The notes: generated by a model from the sequence alone, not told the origin. Shown: positions 32,801 to 45,205, counted from the first letter of the stretch. The stretch: DNA of 64,000 bases from Paraspadella gotoi (GCA_051294375.1 CM119266.1:25064659-25128658), one strand, 5' to 3'. Made by a program: numbers and translations.

Positions 32801-33557
32801 TTCTCCCTACCATCCCACTAATTAAAAGTCTTTATTTACATTTTGGTTCGCCTGCTCGGCCGTTTGTTCGTTCGGACCGGTCGTCGGAGTCGTCGTCGTC
32901 GAGTCGTTCTTTCTCTTCTCCCCTTTTCTTCAACACGAAGACACTTTCTCCCAAACAAAACCTCACAGCGTCTCTGCCTATCGTCATTATGTTACAAACG
33001 TCGACTATTTGTCTCACCATCTTGACTAAGCAAGAACCCCCAATGGTCACATCAACAACGACGACGACGACGACCACGATTACCCTGGTTGACGCCTCGA
33101 ACGCCATCGGCCTCCGACTTCCGGTTTCTCGCTTCTCCGCCCCCGAGGTTTCGCGAGGTTAAGGCGGGGATTTTTCTAATGAGGCAATTTGTATGGGAAT
33201 TCGTCCATCGCGGTGCCAACCGACGATGGAGGATTGCAGGTGGCGGCGGATGGCGTCAGATGGTTGCGAAAGACGGGTGACAGATAGTGACAAACGGGGG
33301 ACGAACTATATTGGGTTGATTGACAGGGACGGTAGAAACTGTTAATTCTTCATGGAGTTTGTTTGGCTGAGAGCCACTCATGCCAGAAGCAAAGAACCAG
33401 GCATAATACGAATGGCAACGAAAGTCATTCTTCCCAGTCGACAACATAGACGAATGAGTTTCCGTGGCTCCAAATGCTAGTACAAGATGTTGGTTGCTAA
33501 CGATAATTGCCAAGTCGCTAGAACTCAAAGCCTGCCATTCGCCGTGGATATAATTGG

Positions 33558-33735
33558 AGGGGGGGGGCGACCGGGCGTTGATGAGGGAGTCGAGATGGCG
33601 TGGATAAACCGGCGCCAATCGTGGGGAATGAGGGGGAAAATAAGGAAGCGGAGGTGGGAAGTGGGGGGGGGAGGGAAAAAGGTGAAAAGAGGGAGAGGAG
33701 TGAGGAGAGGAGGAGGAGGAGGAGGAGGAGGAGGG
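33558..33735 (+). repeat. G-rich tract with (GGA)n
   Basis: Several runs of seven or more G, ending in about eight GGA triplets. It could form G-quadruplexes and is a likely source of sequencing error. Confidence 0.75.
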
Positions 33736-34796
33736 GAAGATCGCGACCTTTGACTCCATCAACTTACGATGAATTTGTTGTCGTTAACGAGTGACGATGT
33801 TTTTGGTTGTTGTTGTTGTTGTTATGGCGTTGTGATTGTTGGACCGTTGATCGAGATTGCGGATTCTAAAGATGCAGGTCGCTTTATTTGTTGACGATGA
33901 CATCTGGGGCAGTTGTCGCCTGACATGGGGAAAAATCCTTGCCTCTTCTTGGCCTCACCTCACAGTTTGACCCCGCCATGTCCCAGGGTCTCAATCGGAT
34001 CACTACCTTCCAACCTAACCAAGTCGATAGAAAAAAGAAAAGATCCCGGGTAGTTTCCACAAAAAAATCGATTCGATTCTTACAAGACATAGTACTTGAT
34101 TCTGTTCTTGACCTTTACCCTTTACGAGGCCTTTTGACCTCTCCTCTTTTTGACTCTTACGACCCTAATGGAAATCTTTTTAACGACGAAGACGACGACG
34201 ACGACGACGACGACGACCCCGATGACGAGTAAGACAGCATCAGTGGATTTTTCTTTTTTATCTTTTGGTCTTAGTTTCTAATTTCCCAGTTTTCCTTTTG
34301 TTTTGTTGTTGTTTTGGTTGGTTTTCTCATGTTTTTTTTCCTTTTTTGTCGTCGTTGTTGTAATCGTCGTAAAATATCCTTTCCTCGGTCGATAAACGCC
34401 GAATGGAACGATTCCAAGACACAAGAAAAAGACCATCTTTTTGAACGACGACGACGACAACAACAAAGACGACGACGGCAAAGATAAGAAAACGAATAAC
34501 CGAGAAAGAGACGGAAGGGAGAGAAAACTGAGACGAAAATGAAAACCGATTCCGACTCACGTGAATTCACGTGAACGAGACATTTTGTGAGATATCGAGG
34601 ACCGCGTGAGTGAAACGAAATCGACTTGAATTGAATTGAATCGTAAAATCGGGAAACGAATGAAATTGAAATCCAGTGAGTTTAATCTCGTTTAGTTGAA
34701 ATATTTATTTTTTGTTCGTTATAAAACGAGAAGCAGAAATATTTGAACGGATAAAATGAATATTTTTACGAGCGGAGGAAACTTAAAATAAAAAAG

Positions 34797-34800
<4 letters not shown>

Positions 34801-34838
<38 letters not shown>

Positions 34839-34891
34839 GAGGAGAGAGAGAGAGAGAGAGAGGAGAGAGATGAGAGAGAGAGAGAGAGAGA
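34801..34891. repeat. (GA)n microsatellite
   Basis: Interrupted GA tract followed by poly(A). Confidence 0.93.
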
Positions 34892-35639
34892 GAAAAAAAA
34901 AAAAACCATGGAAACGGTAAACAAAACGATTTTCACGTCGTTTTTCTTGATATTCGGCTTTCTTGGGCCGACGGGCGGGACTTCTCTTTCTCTCGTAACT
35001 CGTAAGTCTTTCTCCTTTTCTCTCCTTTTCCATTCACTCTGAGCCTGAGCCCCTCTTTCTCTCCAACTCTTTCGTCTTCCCTTTCCCTCTCTTCCTGTTT
35101 CCCCTCCTCTTTCTCGTCTTCCCTTCCTCTCCCACTTCCTCCCCTTCTCCCCCCCAGGGTCCCGGTTGTTTTTCTCAAAGTTGTCACGACGCGGCGGAGA
35201 ATTGCAAATGGTGAGGAACCCCGCGGCGCCGCGTATTCTTCGCGCGCGCCACGAGTTTCGAGTTTTCGCCGCGGGAGGGAGGCGCGCGGGGGGGTGAGGT
35301 AGAAAGGGGGGGCGTGAGGTGAGGAAAGGTAAAGGAGACAGGGTGAGATTTTTAGATGAAGGTAAAAGTCAGCGTTGGAATAAGGTGAGGTATGAGTTAA
35401 AAAGGGTAAGTTACTGCGACGGGAAAGTCTCTTCCTCACAGTTATCACTCATTCCCCCCACCCCTCGACGGCGTCCTCATCCCACCCCAGGTTCCGCCCT
35501 CACCTTTCCCTCTCTCGGATTTCTATAAGATCAGGTTTTTTTACAACCTGAGGAGGAGGAGGAGGAGGAGGAGGAGGAGTTCGACGACCGCAACGGGAAC
35601 GTTAACGACGATGATGATGACGAAGTTGACGACGAAGAC

Positions 35640-36352
35640 GAAGATGACGAATATACGGATGATGACAGAGAAGTTAGTGAAACGAAGAGATATTTGTCAA
35701 AACAAAAGGGCGTTGATGACGACCATGATAACGATGGAATTACGATGAAGATGAAAATGAAAGTTGATGATGACAAAGACGACGACGATGACAACGACGA
35801 CGACAAAAACGATCGTCATCCGCGAATTTGTTTCAAAAAAAAATATTCAAAAGTCGAGTAGAAAATCGGTGATTCGTGAAAAAAAAAAAGTTTAGAGTTT
35901 CAGGTGCGACCGTAAAAGGGAGGGGGCGCTTGGGGTGGGGCGGAAAGGGGCGGCGGTGGCGGGGGTTAGGAGGGGTTGTGAAGGTTGCGGCGGTGATGAT
36001 GAGAAGTGACAGAAGGGGGAAGGTAGCTTTTTGGGTAAGAATTGATCGGGTTAGTCGATCAATGACCATTAACCAGCGTGAGTCTAACCGCACGGCTGGC
36101 GTCGGACTAAAATCGTGTGAGCGGGTGAGGTTCGCTTTATTCGGTTGAGGGAGTTTTGGGTGAAAGGGGGGGCGCGTCTCGGAGGAAAGGGGGCCTATCG
36201 TCGACGACAGGTGGCGCGATTCGTAAAGAATGAAAAAAAAATGGCGGACGAATAAAGAGACGATAAAGAAAAAGCGATTTCTCGGAAATGGAGAATAAAG
36301 AGAAATAAAGGAAAAGGAAAGGAGAGAGAAAAAATGAAGAAAAGGGAGGAAA

Positions 36353-36355
<3 letters not shown>
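35640..36355. other. GAC/GAT-rich and G-rich intron sequence
   Basis: The first 180 bases are mostly GAC, GAT and GAA triplets, which give an open but low-complexity acidic frame. A G-rich stretch with no recognisable gene follows. Confidence 0.55.

Positions 36356-36408
<53 letters not shown>
36356..36408. repeat. (GA)n microsatellite
   Basis: About 26 GA units. Confidence 0.97.
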
Positions 36409-36412
<4 letters not shown>

Positions 36413-36545
36413 AGAACAGACTTCTTCTTCATGTTACGTTTGCTTCCTTCACCATTACTAGTGACTTCAAGTAGTGATATATCAGTTAGTTAATTGAAAT
36501 TAAAGACAAAGTCTTGATACAGCAACGATTTGATTTTATTGTACA

Positions 36546-36584
36546 GACAAGTTTCGGCATTCATTCAAGCCTTCATCAGTGCTT
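36546..36584 (-). ncRNA. Hammerhead-ribozyme-like core
   Basis: On the minus strand, CTGATGA (36579 down to 36573) is followed by a GGC...GCC stem of three pairs (36569-36571 with 36556-36558, with part of one shared flank) and a ten-base loop, then GAAAC (36555 down to 36551). CUGANGA, stem II and GAAA in this order are the conserved core of hammerhead ribozymes, which occur in Penelope-like elements and retrozymes of invertebrates. An extra A follows CTGATGA, and stems I and III are weak, so it may be a decayed copy or chance. Confidence 0.35.
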
Positions 36585-36619
36585 TTGCCAATTCACATTC
36601 TTCATGTTTTCCAAATGGA

Positions 36620-37173
36620 CTTTGGAAGAGAGAGAAAGAGAAGATAGAGAGAGAAGAAATGGCCAACAAAGATATGAGACAGGACAGTGGCTGAAATGTG
36701 AGGACAGGTTTAAGTTAGTAGAGAGAGAGAGAGAATGTGAGGGAAAGAAATTAATTTGTGAGTGAGGGAGAGAGAGACAGAGAAGCAGAGGTTAACATTT
36801 GGTAAGAAAAGCTTACATTAGAAAATGTACAACAATGGTAAATTTAATAATAAGTTAGTTAATATACATTAAATAATACAATTATCTTGGTCATCATAAG
36901 TTGTGCTAGCTATTCTGCCGTCATCTAGCTAGTGTGTATGCAGACTGACATATGCATATAGCATTATCCAGTTTTATATCGGTTTAAATTAATCATTAGC
37001 TAGGATTATTTAATGTTTATCTCATTACTAATTATTAATCGAATAACTGAACTGACGAGCTTGACGACAGTTTGAGTTAATTCGACCAATAGGAATGTTC
37101 TTTCAAAGAAAACGCCCATTCAGCGACGAGCATAAAAACTGGAGATTGACACGTGATCCTCAACTTCTTTTTA
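36620..37173. other. GA-rich then AT-rich intron sequence
   Basis: Scattered GA tracts to about 36785, then AT-rich sequence. Nothing recognised. Confidence 0.5.
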
Positions 37174-37730
37174 TCAGACGAAAAAAAAAAGTGTGTCTCT
37201 CTTATCGTGAGACGAAGAAAGAGAATATCTTTCCGTTGAAGAAATAATCTCCGACTGTCGGCGGGAAAGTTCGGGAGAGACCATTAACGGTGACTTGAAT
37301 GGTGGCACCGATGATGCCACTGGCACCGTGGCCAATGGAATCCAAGTTAAGGCTGTGTGGCGGTCGAGAACTGGAGACGACGGAAAACGCAGATGCTTTG
37401 CCAGTTTTTTCGAGCGATATCTGGCCATTGGGACAGAGTGAAAATTCGTGAATATGGCGATAATTGTGGTTGAACGCGCGCTTAAAAATCGCTGGTAGAA
37501 TTCGTGTAACAAATTTTTTACTCAAAATAAAGTGTTTGGTGAAAAGTTAGAAGATTTGCTTGAGTCGGCGCTGTTGTAGACGCTGGTGTCTATATTGTTA
37601 CGGCTGTGGTTAAAAACTTCGCACTTGACGATCATTCTAATGATTTGATTGGAGCTTATAATCTCCAAGGCGCCGGAAGTTTGGATGGAATAAGTGTAAG
37701 TGGTGATTCTTGCAGTTGGTAGTCATGGTG
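37174..37730 (-). other. Unassigned stretch with protein-like frames
   Basis: This stretch is free of simple repeats and has open frames of ordinary amino-acid composition on both strands. On the minus strand a 107-codon frame (37202-37525) contains LDSIGHGASGIIGATIQVTV near its middle. On the plus strand about 50 codons around 37575-37725 are open, with a possible donor AGT|GTAAGT near 37695. I recognise no family. It could be a decayed mobile-element or gene fragment, or chance. Confidence 0.25.
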
Positions 37731-37942
37731 GTTTTAAAAGGGTTTCGTTTGGGGGGAGAGGGAGGGGGGGATTGGGAGGTAGGTATTTTGGAAGGGAGGA
37801 CTTCGCCGGTCGGGGCCTTTGATGGTCGGCGAGGGATTTTGCTTTCGAGACGCGATAACATTCGCTCGAGTCTTTCCTGTTTGTGAAATGTGAATTGTGA
37901 TGAAATCGTGAAAGTCCCGCGAAAGTCGCCAAGGGGGACAAA

Positions 37943-37975
<33 letters not shown>

Positions 37976-38769
37976 TAAACGAGGAATATCTAAGCGGATC
38001 TCGCACATAATATTCCGTCTCTCTTTCTCGATACGATTCTAAAAATAGGACTTCATATTTCTCTGACGCCTCCTTCGTCTGATTCGGCCAGAATGTTGAC
38101 TCCGCGGGATTTCCATAAATATTCCCCGGTCAAGGTGACGCGACGCGGTCTGTGCGCTGCGCGGACCCTGGGTATTTGTGCTGCGCGTCTCTCGAGTCAC
38201 TGCGCTGCGTGGACCTCTCGTCTCCAGGGGACGGAGCGAGTTTCGGACGACAGCGAATCGAATGGAAATTCATCGGAGTTGACCGCTTTTATCATGAACA
38301 AATATAATCAGATATCGATGAGAATTTATAAATATTTTTTTTTATTTTTACTTTGATACAGAACACAGAACACAGAACACAGACAACCGGATCACTTGAA
38401 TATCTAAATAAATAATCAAATATAGATAGATTCCAAAAGTCGTTTTGCTCAAACCAAAAAAAAATCATGGGGCTCCTTGACCCCGCCGTAAAAAAAAACA
38501 CACACAAAAAAAAAGAAGACCTAGATTCAAGAACAAGAACAACAACAACAACGACGACGACAACCAGGGTGATTTGGATTATCGACCAGAGATGCTTTTT
38601 AGGGTCAACAGGAAATTCGACCTTTTTCAATAGCGGTCGGCGGCGGCGGCGGCGGCGGTGGTATGAGTGAATGGGGTGGGAGGGGTGGAAGAATCGTGGT
38701 GAAAGGGACGGCGGGAGTCCTTGGGGTAAAAATGGTGGTTGGAGGGAAGTGGGCGTAGGGCGAGGGATC

Positions 38770-38808
38770 GGGCGTGTGGGTCTGTGGGTCTATGGGTCTG
38801 TGGGTGGG
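38770..38808 (+). repeat. GTGGGTCT repeat, G-quadruplex candidate
   Basis: Six GGG runs (38770, 38778, 38786, 38794, 38802, 38806) are separated by loops of five, five, five, five and one base. This meets the usual G3-N1-7 quadruplex pattern on the plus strand. Confidence 0.7.
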
Positions 38809-39881
38809 TTGGATTTGATTTCGGGCGAAATGAAAGAGAAACTTTTATGGATTTACCCTTGAAGAGTCGTAGCAGAGGAAAGAAGAGAGAATTGGGGTTG
38901 GGAGGGGATGGGGCAGCAGAATGCAGACTGCGGAAGGAGAGAAAAAGCAGACAGAAGTAGAAAAAGAAGGTTAGGAGAGCAGAAAAATATAAATAAATAA
39001 AGAGAGAGCAGAGAGAAGTAAAAAGGAGAAAGAGAAGAGAAGGGGAATAATATGAGAGGAAAAAGAAATCCAGTCGAGTTCCGAGATTTTCTGAGAAATG
39101 GGCGAAAAGAAAGACCGAGCGGTCTCCCGGCGTGGGCGAAGAAAAAAATAAGCTCTGGTTTGAATTTGAAAAGTCGGGTGAGGACCGGAGTGATTAGGGT
39201 AAGGAAGACCGCCGCCTCGTGGGCGGCAAAGGTGGAACTCGGGGTCAAAGGGTGAGAGAGCGAAAGCAGAAGGAAAGGCGGGGTCATAGTTGAGAGTTCG
39301 TCGGAGGCGGGAGGCGGGAAAGAAAAGATCGACGAGTGGGCGTGGTGAAGAATTAAAAGCCGGCAGAGGGCGTCGTTGTTGTTATTGTTCTGAGGGAGTA
39401 ATTGTTGTTGTTGTCGTCGTCGAAAGAGTTGGATTCACGACAAATGTTTGTTTTGTTTTTTTACTTTCGCGACGAAGATTTTTTTTTTTTTAAACGGACA
39501 AACGGGGGCCTCGAGGTCACCTCGGTTTTCCTCCCGTGACGCGAATACGCGACGCGCCAACAGTCTCCCTAGAAAGTCATAAATTTCCGTCTTTACGTCG
39601 TTGGCGTCGTAGACGTTGTCGTCTTCGTCATCGTCGTCGACGTCGTCGCCACCGGCTTCATTTCCATATATTTCTTTAGTTTTTCACCCCAAGATTATTT
39701 TTCTATTTTCGAACGGCGCCTTGAATACATTTTTTTGAAATTCGGTTCTAATCTTTTTCTTTTAAATTTAGATTTAAAAAAATATACTTTCGAGTCCGGA
39801 AATCAGTAACATATTCTTCAGTGTCGCTAGCAATCGTAATTTTATCAGTTCCGGTAAATTTTGGCACTACCTTTCAATGGG

Positions 39882-39925
39882 CGCCAACCAATCGCCAACC
39901 AGTCGCCAACCAATCGCCAACCAAT
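39882..39925 (+). repeat. 11-base tandem repeat carrying CCAAT boxes
   Basis: Four perfect-period units of CGCCAACCAAT (the second reads CCAGT). Three exact CCAAT boxes are spaced at multiples of 11 bases, about one DNA turn. NF-Y binding is possible but only inferred. Confidence 0.8.
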
Positions 39926-40061
39926 CGCCCGCCCAAAGAATATTTCGTTTCTTCCACAGGAAAAGGATTTCCCCTTTTAACTTGGGAGGAATTCTTTGGA
40001 GCGAACAGCTCAGGGTCACGACCCAAGGGGAGCTATCGATGAAAACCTTTCTTCCATATAG

Positions 40062-40176
<115 letters not shown>

Positions 40177-40288
40177 ATGAATATCTCTTTGAATTTCTAT
40201 CTGTCCTTTTCCATAACGACTTGATATCTGTCTTCTTTCTTTCTACATGGCACAATGGCACAGTTACCGCGATGAAAGCATACTAATA

Positions 40289-40421
40289 CTCTCTCTCTCT
40301 CTCTCTCTCCGAATACCTGACACAGTAACCCCGCCCACACGGATATGTCTTTTCCAGTCTCCTATTAACCTTTTTCCTTGTCGAGCTCTGTTCAGTTTTC
40401 AAAAAAGATAAGGAGAGAGAT

Positions 40422-40462
<41 letters not shown>

Positions 40463-40466
40463 GAGG
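40289..40466. repeat. Short (CT)n and (GA)n tracts
   Basis: A CT tract at 40289-40310 and a GA tract at about 40415-40466 flank ordinary sequence. Confidence 0.85.
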
Positions 40467-41260
40467 TATATATATTTAATATTTTTGAATTTTTATATTC
40501 ATTTTCAACTTCTACATTTTTTTCACCCACCAAAAAAAGAGCAAAAAACTCTTTTTTAGTCTTTTCGAGAAAAAAAAGGCTTTCGAATTCAATTTATAGC
40601 GAAAAAAGTGGAGAAAAAAAGGAGACGAAAAGGTTTGGGGGGGTGGAAGGAGGGGCGAACGGGGGTGGCTTTGGACCTGAGTTGGGTTAAACAATAAACA
40701 TACTAGGGTGTAACTCAGGAAAGAGTGATGGAGTTTGGAGCTGGATGGGTGGGGATGGATGGGTGGAAAGGTTCGGGATCCTGGTGAGGCGAGTCTGAGA
40801 AATCAGTTGAAAAGTAAAGTAATTGAAAAAATTGGTCGCATTAAAGGGGAATTAAAAAAAGGGTACGAAATAATATGGCTCAGAAATAAAGGAGTATAGC
40901 AGACTAGTAGTAAAGGAGTAATGAATGAGTGAGTCGATGTTTATTTTTAGTATATTTTAAAAATTGTTGTCACACTTTTTAATAGAAAAGAAATTTCTGT
41001 TTCTAAATTAAAGGTCAAGAGACACGTGAATGAACGTCCGTCGTTTTGAGTTCCTTTTGTTTTCTTTTTAAATTCGGCAGATGGCGCTTTTGAATGTTGT
41101 AATGTTTCCGAGTGTTACCGACGGCAACCATTTTCTTTGACGCCGTCTGCATCGACATCGTCGTCTTCGTGTTCATCGTTCTCAGGTCGACTCGCTCATT
41201 TCCGGCGACCACAGAAGAGGGACGCATCATCGTGGCTAAAAATAGATCGGCGAAACGTCT

Positions 41261-41291
<31 letters not shown>

Positions 41292-43162
41292 TCCCTCCGC
41301 TCAAGATGTTCTTTTGTTATGAGGTTCAAAAATGGAGTCTTTTTCTCTCCGTCGTCGGCGTCGGCGTCGTTTTTTATCAAGAGACGGCGGCTTTGAAGGT
41401 CGTAATTCCCGAGAGACGAGTACATAAAACTCGGCGCATCGCCGTTTATATCTTTCGCTTATTTTTACACGCCGCCTTTTTGAGGCTGTATGTAGTTATT
41501 CTGAGACATATTAACTCATCAAAATTTTACGTTTATGCCTTTAAAGTTTGTATTATTCTTCTTTTAAAATCAATTTTCTATTGATATTTCAGGAAAAAAA
41601 AGATTTTTCTTTTTTTTAATTCATGTCACATTTTTTTTTTGCCTGAAGGAATAAAGGTTTTGTCAAAACATCTCCAAACTCGTCGTCTTTCTCTTTGACT
41701 TTCGAAATTTCAAAATTTGATTCTTTTCTCCTCTTTTTTCTATTTGGTGCGATTGTTTGTCCCGCGGATCATAAGATGTCACGACGAAGGTTATAAATTT
41801 GTAATTTTGTTTAGTTTTAAATGAACTATATGGTTATAAAGAGTGCAAAAGTTAACTATGACCCACGTGTATTTAATTCGCCAAAATTGACACACGATTT
41901 TTTCTTCAAGTCGTTTTATGCATATTTTACTCATGAGATATCACCAAAAAAAATAATCCTCAACGCCCGTGTCTTTATCAACCCGTCTCTCTCTCCATCA
42001 CTCCATCTCTCCCACCTCCCCCTCCTCCCCCTCTCCCCATCCCTCAATCCATCTTCTCTTCATTTTTCATTTAAGTCTCTTTAACACCCAAGTCAATTGA
42101 GGGAAGAAGTGAAGACGTCGCCTGGATCCGTCGTCGTCGTCGTCGTCGTTCGACCGTTCGTGCCGTCGTTATTTCTTTGTCGGTGTTTTGTGTGATCGAG
42201 TCGCCATCGTCGTAGTCGGTTTTAATCGTCGTCGTCGTCGTCTTCATCATCGCTATCGTTACCGTCGTCGGCATCGACTCTGTCGGTGTTTTGTCTGATG
42301 GAATCGTCATTGTCGTAGTCGTTAATTCGTCGTCGACATTTTCATAATTCTGAACTTTGGACATCGACGTCTTCGTTTGAAAATGGTCATCTTTTTCGTC
42401 ATCATCTTCTCCCTCGATATCTGTAATACTCTACATTGTACAAGACGATTCAAATCCCTTTGAGGGACTAAAACTAATATTACTTTGACCCGAAGGCAGA
42501 CGCTTTAGCAACGACGATAACGACGACGATGACGACGACGACGACTACGACGGCAAATAACAATAATAACGAAAAACGTCAAGAACGATGAGCGAGGAGA
42601 CGCCAAAAATGGCAAGAACGTTTATTGACGACGACAACGACGACGACGACGAAGACGACGACGGCAAACGACAGAAGAGATTGGCTTAAAATTATGATGA
42701 CGTCAGTTATGGCGAAAGCGGTGGAGGAGGCGAGACCGATTGCCGAGGAGATTGCCGCAGGGGCGATGACGACGACGACGACGACGACGACGACGATGAA
42801 GACGACGGAAGAAAATAAAGTGGCCCGTGATGTAAATCTTGCGGCAAATGCGAATAATAGCGAATTATGCAATAATTTATGGAAAATAATTTACAATTTC
42901 CTGTTAAATCTGACGTAAGAGACTGACCAAATTGGAAGTCAGAGCCGAAGGGCAACTGGACGTCGATGAGAAGGTCCAAACTCGACAAAACATATTTTTA
43001 AAAAACATAGAAAACTTAAAATACCATTAAGATGACAACCAGGCCTCGAAAACAACAATATCGTGCTCAAGTTTGAGACTATTACATCAAAATCGTCCGA
43101 TCGAAAACACGACGACGCCCTCTTTAACAACAACAACGACAAGAAAACGTCTTCTCCTCCTT

Positions 43163-43218
43163 TCTCCAATCAACGTCATTCCCGCCTTTTTCTCCAATCA
43201 ACGTCATTCCCGCCTTTT
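43163..43218 (+). repeat. Perfect 28-base tandem duplication
   Basis: Two identical 28-base units (43163-43190 and 43191-43218), each containing CCAAT and AACGTCA. An exact copy pair of this size suggests a recent slippage event. Confidence 0.9.
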
Positions 43219-43309
43219 TTTTTCCTTCGCTAAATCTGAGGGAAACAAAAGAGCATCGACTCGTCGAAGTATTCGAGGATAAAAAGAGAGGATTGAGGGA
43301 TGATAGGAA

Positions 43310-43415
43310 GGTCAGGGGAAATAGAGGGGTAAGAGAGGTGAATAGAATAGAAAGGATTTAAGGGATTTAAAGGGATATGGGGATTTAGGTATTTTAGGGG
43401 ATTTAGGGATTTAAA
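43310..43415. repeat. GGGATTTA-type minisatellite
   Basis: Irregular repeats of GGGATTTA and GGATTTAAAG. Confidence 0.6.
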
Positions 43416-44279
43416 GTCATGGGTATGAAAAGGGAGAGAGAAGAGATAGAAGGGAGAAGATAGAAGAGAAGGTGAAGACAATAGAGTTATGCGATAATTT
43501 GTACAAAATTTATGTAATAATTCTAATTTTAGACGGCTGAAACTCAGTAATCTTTCCTTTTCAAGTAAAATTTAAACGTTTACCGACGGTTCGACTTCTT
43601 GACCCTTAAAACTGTTGAAATTAAACACAATATCTGTTAAGGACATTAGCTGGGAGGATCTATTAAATATTTTTTTAAAATCGCGTTTAATGTATTTTCT
43701 TAGAAAAAAAAAATGCCGGGCGACCGGCGACCTGTCAATCTCCAAAGACGGATTTCGCGTTTAACCATTTTCCCCCTTCGTTCTAATTTTAGTTTTTGGC
43801 TATTTTTATTATTTTCCTCCAGGTTTTTTTTTTAAGCTTAGATCTCTAATTTCATCTAGTTAGTCCCAGTATTTTGGTGTTCCGAGGCACTCCTAGCATG
43901 GCCCTACAATTACTGTCCCCCATTTTTATATCATTCTCTCTCGCCTCTTCTCCTTTCCTCTCGCGATTTCAATTCCTCCTTCCAGCGCTTTTTCTCTTTT
44001 TCCTTTTTATCTCAATATCTCACTAACGTCACCATTTATGTCACCACCTTTTATCTAGATTTCTTCCCTCCATCTCTCTCCCTCTCCCTCCCTCTCCCTC
44101 TCCTTCCCCTCCTCCTCGTCCCCTTTTCCCATTTCCGGAATCCATTTGCATCATAATCCACGAATGAGGAAATCGAGACTAAAAAATCCTTTCATTTCGC
44201 GCGAAAGAAGGAAAAAAAAATCGAAGAACCGGAAAGGACGGGACGGCGATCGGTTGTGGGGGGAGAGGTGGAAAGTGGG

Positions 44280-44545
44280 CCTGAAAGGGGGTGGAAGGAG
44301 GGCCTATAAGGGGCCTTGAAGGGGACGGAAGGGGCCAGAAAAGGGGCCAAGAAGTGGAGCCTTGAAGGAGCCTGTAAGGCGATGGAACGGGTGTTTATAA
44401 TGGGGACCTGGAAGGGGCTTTGAAAAGGGCCTTAAAGGGACCTGAAAAGGGGCCAAGAAGGAGAGCCTTGAAGGGGCCTGTAATGGGCCTTGAAGGGGGT
44501 CCTGGAAGGGGCCTGGAAGGGACCTAAAAGGGGGCCTAGAAGAGG
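44280..44545. repeat. GGGCCTTGAAG minisatellite
   Basis: Degenerate tandem units of 10-20 bases built on GGGGCCTTGAAGG/GGCCTGGAAGG. There is a higher-order repeat of about 106 bases (GCCAAGAAG...GAGCCTTG near 44346 and 44452). Confidence 0.85.
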
Positions 44546-44681
44546 TTATAGCCATGGGTGGCGTAGCACGGCGGAATTCTCTTCAGGGGGGGCGATGGCT
44601 AAAATGCCGATTTAAGAAAAGGGGAACCAAGAAGTTGTTGAGGTTTTCTTTGTTGCAATCTAAGATGTGAGCGTTTATGAG

Positions 44682-44687
44682 GGTGTG

Positions 44688-44730
<43 letters not shown>
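44682..44730. repeat. (GT)n microsatellite
   Basis: About 24 GT units with one TTT interruption. Confidence 0.95.
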
Positions 44731-44735
<5 letters not shown>

Positions 44736-45176
44736 TCTAAAAAAAAAGAGGACTGAATAATATTTTGTGAAATCATGTGTGATATTCTCATTCCGACCAA
44801 ATGATAGATTCTGTAATTTCGTGAACATCAATGATGAAAACGATTACCAGATCCTCACAACGACGATGACAACAACGACGACAACGAACGCGACAACAAC
44901 GACGACAACGAAGGCGACGCGGCTTTGAAATATAAATTTATTCCAAGAGCCGGAAAAAAGATTAGCGTTTTTTAGTAAAAAGAGAGAGAGAGAGAGAATT
45001 TATCAAATTCCGATACTTAAAAAAATCCGATCGCTGCCGGATTCGCGGGCGGGAAAAATCGAATTCCGATTCGGCCCGAAGTCTCATGTATGTTTATTTC
45101 ATTTAATTAAAGCGATATATATTTCGATGGTTAGCTGATTGCCTACTGTTTAGTGTTTACAGTGTTTACTTAGATC

Positions 45177-45205
45177 TATTATTATTATTATTATTATTAT
45201 TATTA

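Larger units (their letters stand above)
32940..35640 (-). repeat. Inverted, indel-rich copy of about 11690-14690
   Basis: Collinear with the reverse complement of the left part of the 7.56-kb block. Landmarks include TCGCCTGACATGGGG (near 33920), GTACAAGATGTTGGTT (near 33480), the GACGAC tract with CCCGATGACGAGT (near 34200) and TTACAACCTGAGG (near 35540). Open frames present here are not kept in the other copies because of frameshifts, so I do not treat them as genes. Confidence 0.8.
40467..44279. other. Intron sequence with many GAC/GTC triplet tracts
   Basis: No gene supported. GTC or GAC tracts occur near 41263-41290, 42130-42150, 42224-42243, 42511-42546, 42627-42664 and 42765-42796. 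The open frames over them are runs of Asp, Thr, Val or Arg and change meaning with frame, as expected for simple repeats. Confidence 0.6.

Noticed and set aside
33939-34232. 97-codon plus-strand frame ending in an Asp run
   Set aside because: The homologous sequence in the 7.56-kb block (near 13310-13420, inverted) has frameshifts, and the acidic end is a GAC repeat.
35538-35863. Long acidic open frame (Glu and Asp runs)
   Set aside because: It is produced by GAG, GAC and GAT triplet repeats, has no start near its beginning, and overlaps the inverted copy in which the frame is not kept.
42600-42920. Thr- and Asp-rich open frames over GAC tracts
   Set aside because: All frames and both strands are open because of the triplet repeat; composition changes with frame and there are no splice sites of note.
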